A stretch of 30,582 nucleotides of DNA, taken from NCBI GenBank assembly GCA_000695325.1, contig AVPN01000199.1, positions 34,176-64,757 of the forward strand. The letters are read 5' to 3'. The position numbers and the translations under genes are program-made. Below the pieces are notes generated by a model. It saw nothing but the letters and a program-made list of their open reading frames with translations. It ran no database searches and was not told the DNA's origin. Source of the DNA: Pleurobrachia bachei. Its lineage: Eukaryota; Ctenophora; Tentaculata; Cydippida; Pleurobrachiidae. Numbering within the stretch: the first letter of the stretch is position 1; each line of letters begins with the position of its first letter. Shown here piece after piece: positions 11,701-17,862 of this stretch.

Positions 11701-14700
11701 GGGTGAGTATGCGCTATCAGAGAGCTCTCTGATTTGTGTGGGGGTCGTGGCTAACCCAATCCTATATACCATTACTAATAGGAGGTTCTACCTTTACGTT
11801 AGATCTTTGGTGTGCAAAAGGGGAGATGAGTTCGAGACTGGGGAAAGGAGTCGTCTTATGAGCCATAGCTAGACGTGAGTTGTCTTCGGGACACTATACC
11901 ATGCATACATCGTCCGGTAATTTGGGGACTACTTCCGACTGATTGAATGGTTGATCTGAGAAGTGAGACTGCAAAAATGATCACTGATAACAACTCAACA
12001 GAACATGAACACTGTCTGAACACGATAAATCAAAAAATATTTTGTAGAGATCTCTTATTAATTGATCATCAATCATGCCTTTTTATGAATAATTTCTTGT
12101 TATTTAATCTATAACAGCTGAGTCAAATTAATTTACGTTATGGTAGCCCGACAAACTAAGAGCTAAATCTCTTCGCAATAATAAACTCACCGATGGTTCA
12201 ACAAGAATGGTTGCATCTGTCTCTTTATTCTCCGGATTCTCATATCGAATGTGGTAACTCAGCTCGTTACCATCTCGCAGATCTAACTTCACATCATTCA
12301 ATGTCCAATATGCCTCAACCCGGGCCAGGTCACTCGTCCCAACTGCCTTACACAATAACCGTAACTCTGTAGCAAACTGAAAAATGTGAAGTGTTTCAAC
12401 GGATCATGTTGTTTTTCTTCAAAACTGAAACTTGTTGCCTACTTTGCGGAGAAATGGACATTAAATGGACATTGAGTTTTCGAGTTCTCTTATGTCCTAT
12501 GTACCAACTTACACCATCTGGTCGGATTGGAGATGAAGTTGTAAAGTTTGATCTGACCGGTTCTGTCTTCCTCTCAACACCAGGGTTCATCTTATCCAGT
12601 TGGTGCATTATTCTATCAGTAGTAGGCACCACGCCGGAAAACAGAATATTTCGTTTCACCAGAGTGAAGGGAGTTGTAACGTTGGAGGTTACTGTTACCC
12701 TGTAGCTCGCATCGATCTGTAAAATGTTATCAATTAGATCCCTTCTGGTGTTTATAGGCTGGTTTTGTTTGTGAATAAACGGTCTGACAAGTAACCATGG
12801 TTCTTTATGTATGCTTAGAAAATATCGTCATCATAGCTACGTTTGAGTCGATTTACGTATAACTATAAACTGTGCAGCTGTGCATGAGTTGTACCTTCTC
12901 AGACGATGCAAACTTGTGGATGATCCAGGATGTTGAGTTTGGTTGTCGCTCTGTGATTATCGCAGGTTTTCTGTTGCTTAGTTTCACACCCATGTAGGTG
13001 GGCTGGTCACCTGGATAATACGTGGTTATTTTTTTAACAATTAACAATATCCATATCTGCGGCAATTTGCGATTTGCGGGAATCGCACTATAGACGCAGT
13101 ACCCACGTACTATAGACGCATTATAAACGCATTATAAACGCATTATAGACGCATTATAGACACACGCAATATAGACGCAATTTCGTAAGCAGCACTTTAG
13201 ACGCAGTATAGACGCATTATAACAGCAATATAAACGCATTTTTATAGACGCGACGCAGTATAGGCGCATTATAGCCGCACTACCCACCCCAAAATCACTC
13301 TATAGGCGCACTATAGACGCATTATAGACTGACGATAGCAGCACCATAAACGCTACATAGACCCATATAGACGCAGGATAGAAGCATTATAGACGCAAAT
13401 CGCTTTTTATAGACGCCGCGTCTATGAAAAACGTGCTTTTTTAAGAAGCACTATAGACGTACTCAGACGCACACTGCCATATTTGAGGCGCAGTTGGGCG
13501 AACTATAAACGNNNNNNNNNNNNNNNNNNNNNNNNNNNNNNNNNNNNNNNNNNNNNNNNNNNNNNNNNNNNNNNNNNNNNNNNNNNNNNNNNNNNNNNNN
13601 NNNNNNNNNNNNNNNNNNNNNNNNNNNNNNNNNNNNNNNNNNNNNNNNNNNNNNNNNNNNNNNNNNNNNNNNNNNNNNNNNNNNNNNNNNNNNNNNNNNN
13701 NNNNNNNNNNNNNNNNNNNNNNNNNNNNNNNNNNNNNNNNNNNNNNNNNNNNNNNNNNNNNNNNNNNNNNNNNNNNNNNNNNNNNNNNNNNNNNNNNNNN
13801 NNNNNNNNNNNNNNNNNNNNNNNNNNNNNNNNNNNNNNNNNNNNNNNNNNNNNNNNNNNNNNNNNNNNNNNNNNNNNNNNNNNNNNNNNNNNNNNNNNNN
13901 NNNNNNNNNNNNNNNNNNNNNNNNNNNNNNNNNNNNNNNNNNNNTTTATCGCTTTCGCACACATGCGGCTATAATGCGGCTATACTGCGTCTCTACTGCT
14001 TCCTTTTATATGCGACAAAAATGCGTTTATAGTTCGCCCAACTGCGCCTCAAATATGGCAGTGTGCGTCTGAGTACGTCTATAGTGCTTCTTAAAAAAGC
14101 ACGTTTTTCATAGACGCGGCGTCTATAAAAATCGATTTGCGTCTATAATGCTTCTATCATACGTCTATATGGGTCTATGTAGCGTTTATGGTGCTGCTAT
14201 AGTCAGTCTATAATGCGTCTATAGTGCGTCTATAAAGTGATTTTGGGGTGGGTAGTGCGCCTATAATGCGGCTATACTGCGTCGCGTCTATAAAAAAGCG
14301 TTAATATTGCTGTTATAATGCGTCTATGCTGCGTCTAAAGTGCTGCTTACGAAATTGCGTCTATATTGCGTGTGTCTATAATGCGTCTATAATGCGTTTA
14401 TAATGCGTTTATAATGCGTCTATAGTACGTGGGTACTGCGTCTATAGTGCGATGCCCGCAAATCGCAAATTGCCCATATCTGCTTATGGACACGAATATT
14501 GCTTTTATTTCAGGATTCTTTTTGGATGAATGACAAGCTTTGCAAAATTTGACAGGACGTCATTTGATTTTATCCCAGGTAGATAGATAAGGTGTCATTC
14601 ATACTTACACTCAATAGAAAACTCAAAATCCGCCCCTTTCAAGACCTCAAAGACATCCTTTTTCCGTCCTTTCCTCGCCCCGGGTACAAACAGTTCACAT

Positions 14701-17700
14701 TTTGTAGGCCCTCTTTTCAATGTCACTATGGTTCCAAGAATGGTGTCGTTTATTGGCCACTGAAACTGCAGCTCCACTTGTTGAGTATAGTTTTCGGATA
14801 ATGGCACCTGGATAAACCTTTTAGAAAATTTTGGAGAACCTTTTCCTATATACCCTTCCCATTCTATTCATCTTTCCCCCAACACCCTCCCATCCATTAA
14901 TTCCCTCCATCAATGCCCTCCTTTTCCTATCAATTATTCCCACCATATCCCTGTTTCTATCTACTCCAACGTACCCTATCACCAAAGTTGGTTATCCTGT
15001 GTACAAATGTTTCAACTGGTGTACTAGCTCCTAGTATAACTGATCCAGCTCCTTCAGACATGACTTGTACACGTGGTAACGGCCAACCTGCAACAAAAAA
15101 CACTGTTAACTAAGCTAATTAAGCTAACGTATGGTGTTCGCTAGCTTGTATACACTAAATCAATGAATCAAGTCCTACAGGAGCACTTTTCATGACGTTC
15201 CGTGTCGCGGGGCGGGGGTATTTTGTTAATTTGTTCAAACCCTATTTGATAAGAGCAGGGCAAATACCTGTGCATGTTGCAGTTAAAGTCACCTCCCCAC
15301 CATGATCAATTAACACTTCAGTAAGAGTCGTATGATTTCCCTGAGTCGTATTATTTCCCACCTTCCCCACTGGGATCCGGTCAGCTGACACTGTACAGTT
15401 GCCAATGTCGTAGTGATATGCCCAGCTTGATAGTGATTTTGTACCTGTATAAAGTAAGTTATTGATTTAACTTTAATTCTAGTTCACTGACACCATGCAA
15501 TAATAAACAGCTTCTTAATCTTTCTTATTCTTGGTTTGGAATATCTTAGTAGACTCATTTCTGACTCAACAATATTTACTATATTTACACCTAAACCTAA
15601 ACTCCTTTCATCACCAAGAATATAGGATACATTCCAGAATATAGGATATTTCAACACTAGCCATGACACTTGAATGATGTGTAAAAAGTTCTAACTTGGT
15701 TAAGAATTCCTTTCCGTGCAAGGAGAACAGCCGAGAAAGGGGAAGGGGGAAGGGGACAGGGGTTTAGATGCCGGCAGGCACCTACGACCCGAAGAAAACG
15801 GGGGAAAAACGAGAAAAAACTAGAAAAAAGACACGATTAAAATTAAAATTGTGTAACTTACCACCATCTTCAGTCCAGGTGAAATTACAAGTGTATTTTC
15901 CCAATTCTCCCGCTTGGATAGTCAGAAAGTATCCGTTACTGGAATAATACAGAGTAAAACTCTGATTTAGTAACAGAGTTGTCTCTCCGTCAACATTCTC
16001 CAATGTCCAACTTCCATTTAGCTGAAAAGAAGTTGAAAATTTCTTGAGAAAATGTTTAATTTAGGAATATAATTTGTCACCTGCCAAGGGTAGATGCAAA
16101 GCAATTATGAAATTTACGAAGTCGTAATTATGTTGCACTTTTGTGCGACATATTACAGTCCGGGGTTGATATTCAAGAAAGCATGTCAACAGTATGAAGC
16201 ATATCTTAATTCGTAACTAATATCTGGGGCTTCCAATGCAGTTGGAGGTAACTGTGAAGGGCGTGCTCTCAATCTCTACGCTTGATATATTCTAGCCCTG
16301 ATCCTTTACAAAATCTGCCGTCACATGGTAAAAGAGATGTTGAAGCAAGGTAAATCCAAGTTGCCTACTAACCTGGAGAGCCGCAGGGTCTCCGGAAATA
16401 GTTATGCCACAGAAAAATGTCTGAAACCGATCCCCCACTCCAACATGTAGCGGGTACCCTCGTAAGTGTGGTTTCCATTGATCTAAAACACGTTGAGATT
16501 CAGTTTCAATTTCTTTCAAAACGTTTGTTGAGTAAGAGGTGGAAGAAATCTGTATGTCTTTTTGCGAAATACAGTGGCCTCGGACATCAGCGGCCTACCA
16601 CAGATAAAAGCATCACTTACAGTTAGTACAGATGGATGGTTTTAGTATGGTCGGACTATTCCTCGTCAGGTAAAATGTCCCATTCTCAGCGGGGTGGATG
16701 GAATATCGGGAAGTGGTGTCCCCTGTAAAACAACTGACTGGTTCAGTGTCCACACATTCACCAGTATTAGAGTCATAGAACGGGGCCCGGGCTGCAGGAG
16801 AAGAAACCATGGTGTTAAAATATGGGAATATTGGTAAGCTTGATTATCAATTTCGAAGGTCATTCATGTTCTATTGTTCTACGATTCTATTTCTAAAGCA
16901 AGCTGGGAGACACATGGATGATCAAAACAGGAACCGACCGACACAAGTAAACAACCAATCAGAACTCGTTATTTAGGTTACGTGACTGGTTATCAGCCAA
17001 TCACGGACCAGCATTTCCTCATTCGGTCGGTTCCTGGGTCAAGATAAGGAAACTAGAGAGGTTTATGTACCTGGTGAATGGGTGTTGTGGTACCCCTGTA
17101 CCCACGTATTATCTCCACACAGGTGATCTTGGACCAATACCCAATTCCATGTGTACTGGACACAATGCAGCCTCATACCTGTTATACACATGTGGGAAAC
17201 GATTATTAGAATTCAGATCGATGATAAATAGTGAATTTTCCTATGGGAAAAACGATTTGTTCGACTGAGAGGTCATTGTTTGATTAATTTGAAAGTCGAT
17301 GGCAATACATTGGCACACAATTTCTCATAATGATTAACAATCTGAATATCTGATTTGCATACCTTTACGTGTACATGATGCTTCTGCATTTGAAAATGTT
17401 GTAAGTTCTGGATTATAGGCAATGTCAGTCCGAGTTGGTGTCAACGGTTTGGTACAGAGTCCATCGTTACCATAGCAACAACCAGCATTTTCACAATCCT
17501 CCCTTGACAACCCCTCCTTTCGACCACACGTGTCAACAATTCCTCCCGCTATTAAATTACACCCGTCTCTAACAACTGAAATTAAACGGTGTTACATAGC
17601 TGGATAGGACCACTTTAAAATGTTTTTGGGCTAGTTGGTCCTCGGCTAAACCCGTTACCAACACTCATCAGTATCAACGTGACGAAGTCAAGTATTCATA

Positions 17701-17862
17701 TTGGTTTTAACCAAATTGCCCCGGTCTTCTCGACTAGTCCTTACCTTGTATTGTGTCGTATGTGACGGTACAGTTTAAAGAGGCAGGGCCGGGGGGACAA
17801 GAAGTAAACGACTCGAGTGTTGCTGTGAAAAGGAGAATGAGGAAGGACTGCCGGATTTTCAT
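1069..17862 (-). CDS. Multi-exon trefoil-Ig-FN3-kringle single-pass receptor (whole gene span)
   Basis: About 28 exons join with consistent reading phase to give a predicted protein of roughly 1,530 residues. Domains in order: signal peptide (1-20), trefoil (about 45-80), Ig-like modules (about 168-640), a weak beta-sandwich region that may be FN3-like (about 640-740), two FN3 domains (about 745-960), kringle 1 (994-1057), kringle 2 (1064-1142), transmembrane helix (about 1222-1245), and a tail of about 280 residues. Every intron used has GT and AG ends. The domains indicate a cell-surface receptor or adhesion protein; trefoil, Ig, FN3 and kringle are all extracellular folds known from animal proteins. 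No tyrosine kinase or phosphatase domain is visible, unlike ROR or MuSK, which also carry Ig and kringle modules. The exact ligand and function are unknown. Least certain are the exon 24 donor, the exon 25 borders and the C-terminus. Confidence 0.85.
1430..1700 (-). CDS. Receptor exon 27: TP/RS and polyproline segment
   Basis: A phase 2-0 exon after TCTCACAG. It opens RTPDQHSSRRSKTPDPEQ, continuing the Thr-Pro repeats of exon 26, which supports the splice. It then has HPPPPPPLVP, a run of HNHGNHGNHG and PSPVVVQDPSPDL, and ends at ATG|GTGAGT. Six prolines followed by Leu could bind EVH1, SH3 or WW domains. Confidence 0.85.
1853..2061 (-). CDS. Receptor exon 26: RSDGRK-TPEPRD repeat segment
   Basis: A phase 0-2 exon after GAATTTCAG: RSSSVGDSITTPKSSPEK followed by two near-identical 13-residue repeats (RSDGRKRTPEPRD and RSDGRKTTPEPRD) and a partial third. 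Repeated Thr-Pro in a basic context suggests proline-directed kinase sites. The donor CCG|GTCAGT joins exon 27, which continues the same motif. Confidence 0.8.
2284..2496 (-). CDS. Receptor exon 25: proline-rich cytoplasmic segment
   Basis: A phase 0-0 exon after AAGCTAG encoding about 71 residues, with HYLNDYEMAPPPDLTPPTRR and QVQ-type polar sequence. APPPDLTPPTRRPP resembles ligands for SH3 or WW domains. The end is either CAG|GTACCG or, six bases on, CCG|GTAGGT; both keep frame. The acceptor is the weaker end. It is cytoplasmic if the transmembrane call is right. Confidence 0.65.
2686..2744. repeat. (GA)n microsatellite
   Basis: A GA run with a few interruptions, in receptor intron 24. 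Confidence 0.9.
2822..4465. repeat. Tandem duplication of about 0.82 kb in intron 24
   Basis: Unit 1 (2822-3640) and unit 2 (3641-4465) are nearly identical, differing by a few substitutions and small insertions near CACACGTACTACACG and in a CT-rich stretch. Each starts GGCCTGTCACGTGATGATCA, with CACGTG palindromes. There is no coding signal; open frames repeat with the unit only. Confidence 0.9.
5041..5112. mobile_element. 72-base hairpin MITE with 9-base target duplication
   Basis: An imperfect inverted repeat, TTGGCGACATAG at the left and CTATGTCACCAA at the right, folding about ACACATGTGT. Exact 9-base direct repeats ATTTGCACC abut both ends (5032-5040 and 5113-5121), as a target duplication would. 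It lies in receptor intron 24. The family is unknown. Confidence 0.7.
5785..5865 (-). CDS. Receptor exon 24: transmembrane helix and stop-transfer
   Basis: After CATTTCAG the frame reads GVLLLATAVFWGFLLTRAR then VIERRLSK: a hydrophobic helix followed by basic residues, as in a type I membrane protein. The proposed donor AAA|GTAGGA is not strong; another is CGG|GTGATA, also phase 0. Without splicing the frame continues to TGA at 5704-5706, giving an alternative 26-residue tail (KTLSSRLTFDTSTTT in part), so a short-tail isoform by intron retention is possible. Confidence 0.7.
6013..6263 (-). CDS. Receptor exon 23: juxtamembrane extracellular segment
   Basis: A phase 1-0 exon of about 83 codons after TTTCCCAG. 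It begins GYLNATLSINGTRR with two N-linked sites, includes PTVCLCLKKD and ENCESPS, and ends RVWVRYLILE, the start of the membrane segment, at GAG|GTAAGT. No known domain recognised. Confidence 0.8.
6463..6580 (-). CDS. Receptor exon 22: kringle 2, second half
   Basis: A phase 0-1 exon after ATCACAG: ILGEQNGDEGVCRNWPG, TEPWCLVKG and TNCNVPSC. It supplies the last four kringle cysteines and the Pro-Trp-Cys motif and ends TGTG|GTAAGT. With exon 21 it completes a six-cysteine kringle more divergent than the first, with a central intron. Confidence 0.87.
6761..6897 (-). CDS. Receptor exon 21: kringle 2, first half
   Basis: A phase 1-0 exon after CATCTCAG: GQPNQDCFTGRGYFYEGPGN then TVKCDRWTLSS. 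It has the first two kringle cysteines, the Gly-x-Gly turn and Tyr-x-Gly. It joins directly to kringle 1 with a seven-residue linker. A longer open frame on this strand (6808-6993) is in another frame and is a shadow. Confidence 0.85.
7068..7259 (-). CDS. Receptor exon 20: kringle domain 1
   Basis: A symmetric phase 1-1 exon carrying a complete kringle: CFQGNGEDYQGSVNKTKSG, PCVSW, QCRNPNGEKDVPWCF, and EVCPVRSC. All six cysteines and the Tyr-x-Gly, Cys-Arg-Asn-Pro and Pro-Trp-Cys motifs are present. Kringles are triple-disulfide modules in plasminogen-type proteases, HGF and ROR receptors, used for protein binding. The domain is about 63 residues, shorter than the usual 80, because the central loop is reduced. 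Confidence 0.93.
7426..7569 (-). CDS. Receptor exon 19: linker between FN3 and kringles
   Basis: A symmetric phase 1-1 exon starting SEPASVTVETLRSGECP, which gives the last FN3 strand, then about 30 residues with an N-linked site (TNATF). The donor CCAG|GTCCGT is weak but restores the phase needed by the kringle exon. Confidence 0.65.
7759..7900 (-). CDS. Receptor exon 18: FN3 second half
   Basis: A phase 0-1 exon: DDETRNRRQALQMRTIPYG then VSDLRSGTRYSFSLSSYSD, the FN3 Leu-x-x-Gly-Thr-x-Tyr motif. It ends GGAGAAA|GTAAGA. The reading frame stays open past the donor for a while, but the next exon matches in phase 1. Confidence 0.85.
8002..8103 (-). CDS. Receptor exon 17: FN3 core
   Basis: A short phase 0-0 exon of 34 codons: SSVLLTWEPPVVSIAGLIQG then YQLVITP. 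The Leu-x-Trp-x-Pro-Pro and Gly-Tyr-x-Leu motifs are diagnostic of the FN3 B-C strands. The acceptor is TTTCAG and the donor CCG|GTAAAG. Confidence 0.85.
8185..8297 (-). CDS. Receptor exon 16: FN3 end and next FN3 start
   Basis: A phase 1-0 exon: GVNRTTEGDAVYGPVSS completes the first clear FN3 domain (x-N-x-x-G ... GPxS), then TAPETLNPPSNLEGTP opens the next. The donor is CCT|GTAAGC. Confidence 0.8.
8370..8575 (-). CDS. Receptor exon 15: FN3 domain
   Basis: A phase 2-1 exon whose split first codon gives Trp, then IRTSPDRTVTSEKLIVDFG. It contains KEYDVRLLDSEAA and FEGLEAETEYGMLIR, the classic FN3 E-F region (Leu-x-x-x-Thr-x-Tyr). The donor is GAG|GTAAAA. The 1,117-base duplication starts inside this exon at 8404. 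Confidence 0.85.
8697..8817 (-). CDS. Receptor exon 14, copy b
   Basis: Second copy of exon 14, phase 1-2, apparently identical in sequence. It joins in frame to the only complete exon 15. Confidence 0.75.
8964..9079 (-). CDS. Receptor exon 13, copy b
   Basis: Second copy of exon 13, phase 2-1. It reads DGVARINGVNYP where copy a has DGVGRINGVNYP; one further change is silent. Confidence 0.75.
9220..9413 (-). CDS. Receptor exon 12, copy b
   Basis: Second copy of exon 12, lying 1,117 bases from copy a with the same splice sites and phases. It carries AVIAGFYK where copy a has AVVAGFYK, and His in place of Tyr at two sites in the linker (KRVHVTEIKHG). Confidence 0.8.
9521..9692 (-). pseudogene. 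Truncated copy a of receptor exon 15
   Basis: This is the upstream 172 bases of exon 15 with its acceptor. The last 34 bases and the donor are missing because the tandem duplication boundary falls inside the exon. Reading on from its FEGL leads to a short unrelated tail and a stop, so it cannot serve as a normal exon; it is either skipped or an assembly artefact. Confidence 0.8.
9814..9934 (-). CDS. Receptor exon 14, copy a
   Basis: A phase 1-2 exon beginning VKNIEFECGFIGRNQYG and ending with PGTPRFSPT, the start of the next FN3 domain. It appears identical to copy b. Confidence 0.75.
10081..10196 (-). CDS. Receptor exon 13, copy a
   Basis: A phase 2-1 exon encoding FDGVGRINGVNYPDLLRNW and then SVTQNNVLTGTFDISNFSS. 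It is probably the middle of a weak FN3-like or Ig-like fold. The donor TCAG|GTTTGA is non-consensus but usable. Two bases differ from copy b, one changing Gly to Ala. Confidence 0.75.
10337..10530 (-). CDS. Receptor exon 12, copy a: Ig end and start of next domain
   Basis: A phase 0-2 exon starting SAVVAGFYKCTVGNG, the Ig F-strand (Gly-Phe-Tyr-x-Cys), then a PPESPKRVYVTEI linker leading into a beta-sandwich domain. It ends GDNVR at AG|GTAAAT. Compared with copy b it differs at nine bases; three residues change (His/Tyr twice, Ile/Val). Confidence 0.8.
10958..11872 (+). CDS. Class A (rhodopsin-family) GPCR, single-exon coding region
   Basis: A 304-residue seven-transmembrane receptor. TM1 has GNTLVIY (Asn22), TM2 NLAVADLL (Asp55), TM3 starts at Cys82 and ends HRL at 106-108, TM4 has the conserved Trp (VVLWFLSIG), TM5 FVVFIPLI, and TM7 NPILY (266-270). 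These are rhodopsin-family marks. The DRY motif is changed to His-Arg-Leu with Arg107 kept, and the TM6 Cys-Trp-x-Pro is Ser-Trp-Ser-Leu with no proline. The N-terminus is very short. A splice-like TTACCAG ends just before codon -3, so a 5' leader intron or an added N-terminal exon is possible. A TATA-like TTTATAAG lies at 10781. The gene sits wholly in intron 11 of the minus-strand receptor. AATAAA at 12180-12185 is its likely poly(A) signal. The ligand is unknown. Confidence 0.92.
   Translation: MNLRWYAIVFFTITTLFGLSGNTLVIYSSVRYKRYNAINLDEVSVMFVRNLAVADLLYTIVGILPPCISSITDANPFGLEVCEAFYWCKHIFGMINLWTITSITIHRLILILAPLRSIITPRLAMGILVVLWFLSIGLILTLVMAGPKPDLVFEPIERDCRIKLKKDSQQGTAELCIIIFVVFIPLITTSICNAFLLGVAVQKRLSPQSGINYKALRTVVTLTTVFLTSWSLYLVCTIRVLVSGAMESGEYALSESSLICVGVVANPILYTITNRRFYLYVRSLVCKRGDEFETGERSRLMSHS
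12180..12185 (+). promoter_or_regulatory. Candidate poly(A) signal of the nested GPCR
   Basis: A canonical AATAAA about 310 bases after the GPCR stop. Cleavage 10-30 bases further would fall inside the antisense receptor exon 11, which begins at 12191. No closer AATAAA was seen. Confidence 0.4.
12191..12376 (-). CDS. Receptor exon 11: Ig domain, first half
   Basis: A symmetric phase 0-0 exon of 62 codons. It reads FATELRLLCKAVGTSD, then VEAYWTLNDVKLDL, giving the conserved Ig B-strand Cys and C-strand Trp. It ends VEPS before TCG|GTGAGT. The next exon supplies the F-strand cysteine. A canonical AATAAA for the oppositely oriented GPCR lies at 12180-12185, just outside this exon. Confidence 0.85.
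12513..12716 (-). CDS. Receptor exon 10: Ig-like domain end and linker
   Basis: A symmetric phase 0-0 exon of 68 codons. It starts IDASYRVTVTSNVTT, which looks like the F and G strands of an Ig domain without the usual cysteine, followed by a longer linker ending SPIRPDG. The donor GGT|GTAAGT is consensus. N-linked sites occur at SNVTT and SNFTT. Confidence 0.75.
12895..13010 (-). CDS. Receptor exon 9: Ig-like domain strands
   Basis: A phase 1-0 exon starting with the Cys split from exon 8, then DQPTYMGVKLSNRK, with an N-linked site NSTSW, ending FASSEK at GAGAAG|GTACAA. It sits just downstream of the inverted-repeat element in intron 8. Confidence 0.75.
13061..14474. mobile_element. Long terminal-inverted-repeat element, Mutator-like by target duplication
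   Basis: The left arm (13061-13512) and right arm (13945-14474) are inverted copies, starting GGCAATTTGCGATTTGCGGG and ending in its complement. A perfect 9-base duplication CATATCTGC flanks it (13052-13060 and 14475-14483). Both arms are built of degenerate copies of ATAGACGCATT. Long inverted repeats plus a 9-base target duplication point to a non-autonomous Mutator-like or foldback element; that family call is inferred. The centre is hidden by the N gap, so a transposase cannot be ruled out. It sits in receptor intron 8. Confidence 0.8.
13513..13944. other. Assembly gap (432 N)
   Basis: No sequence. The gap lies at the centre of the long inverted repeat, where a hairpin would hinder sequencing or assembly. 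The right arm continues about 80 bases further inward than the left, so the true missing length is unknown. Open frames that cross it are meaningless. Confidence 0.98.
14609..14807 (-). CDS. Receptor exon 8: Ig-like domain strands
   Basis: A phase 0-1 exon of 66 codons plus one base, starting VPLSENYTQQVELQF after ATCCAG and ending GATFEFSIE-like text (ADFEFSIE) before T|GTAAGT. The split codon with exon 9 gives Cys, so the B-strand cysteine FSIEC spans the intron. That intron carries the 1.4 kb inverted-repeat element and the assembly gap. Confidence 0.75.
14975..15087 (-). CDS. Receptor exon 7: Ig-like continuation
   Basis: The exon follows TTGCAG and starts GWPLPRVQVMSEG, typical of the C-strand side of an Ig domain (C-x-G-x-P-x-P). 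It ends in phase 0 at GATAGG|GTACGT. A second possible donor a few bases earlier would give phase 1 and would not fit exon 8. Confidence 0.7.
15268..15444 (-). CDS. Receptor exon 6: Ig-like module, N-glycosylated
   Basis: A symmetric phase 1-1 exon of 59 codons after TATACAG, ending TGCACAG|GTATTT. It contains several N-linked sites (GNCTVS, NNTT, NHTT) and ends with GGEVTLTATCT, which fits the B-strand of the next Ig-like domain. It starts GTKSLSSWAYHYD. Extracellular. Confidence 0.75.
15862..16021 (-). CDS. Receptor exon 5: second half of Ig-like domain 1
   Basis: This phase 0-1 exon follows CTTTTCAG and ends GATGGTG|GTAAGT. It starts LNGSWTLEN and holds the Ig F-strand signature AGELGKYTCNFTW, a Gly-x-Tyr-x-Cys motif. 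Together with exon 4 it gives one Ig-like domain split by a phase 0 intron, a pattern repeated further on. Confidence 0.8.
16373..16557 (-). CDS. Receptor exon 4: first half of Ig-like domain 1
   Basis: The exon starts after a weaker acceptor (CGCAAAAAG) and runs in phase 1 to phase 0, ending CTCCAG|GTTAGT. It reads from YIQISSTSYSTN to ISGDPAALQ and holds the cysteine of GDRFQTFFCGITISGD, which resembles the B-strand of an Ig domain. Intron 3 would be only 63 bases. The acceptor is the least certain part; an alternative AG nearer the donor runs into a stop. Confidence 0.7.
16621..16791 (-). CDS. Receptor exon 3: cysteine-containing extracellular linker
   Basis: A symmetric phase 1-1 exon of 57 codons following CTGCAG. 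It includes TGECVDTEPVSCFTGDTT and ends SICTN before the donor T|GTAAGT. The four cysteines and an N-linked site (NGT) suggest an extracellular segment between trefoil and the first Ig domain. I do not recognise the fold. Reading on past the donor would meet TGA at once, which supports splicing here. Confidence 0.8.
16928..17036. mobile_element. hAT-like MITE, copy 1
   Basis: A 109-base element with perfect 14-base terminal inverted repeats (CAGGAACCGACCGA and complement). Flanks GATCAAAA and GGTCAAGA match at six of eight positions, an aged 8-base target duplication. The interior shares CAGCCAATCA and GGACCAG with copy 2 at 21105. It sits in receptor intron 2. Confidence 0.75.
17363..17575 (-). 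CDS. Receptor exon 2: trefoil (P-type) domain
   Basis: This phase 1-1 exon encodes about 71 residues with six cysteines at protein positions 45, 56, 67, 72, 73 and 80. The spacing and the core DTCGRKEGLSREDC followed by NAGCCYGNDGLC match the trefoil pattern (CG, then hydrophobic-Ser, Cys, then Gly-Cys-Cys-aromatic). Trefoil domains form three-loop disulfide folds in mucosal peptides and extracellular enzymes. The acceptor is TTTCAG and the donor AAAG|GTATGC. A symmetric 1-1 exon carrying one whole domain is typical of exon shuffling. Confidence 0.85.
17745..17862 (-). CDS. Receptor exon 1: start codon and signal peptide
   Basis: The exon begins at ATG and reads MKIRQSFLILLFTATLES, a short basic start followed by a hydrophobic core, as expected of a secretory signal peptide, then a Cys-containing mature start. 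It encodes 39 codons plus one base (phase 1) and ends CAAG|GTAAGG, a consensus donor. An upstream ATG at 17868-17870 is out of use because it meets TGA after three codons. A TATAAA motif lies at 17888-17893 on this strand, 26 bases before the start, too close for a normal 5' leader unless the transcript starts elsewhere. Confidence 0.85.

Noticed and set aside
13441-13974. Open frames on both strands of about 150-170 codons
   Set aside because: They run through the N gap and are artefacts.
13061-14474. CRISPR-like or satellite array of ATAGACGC units
   Set aside because: Units are degenerate, without regular unique spacers, and arranged as two inverted arms with a target duplication, so a transposable element fits better.
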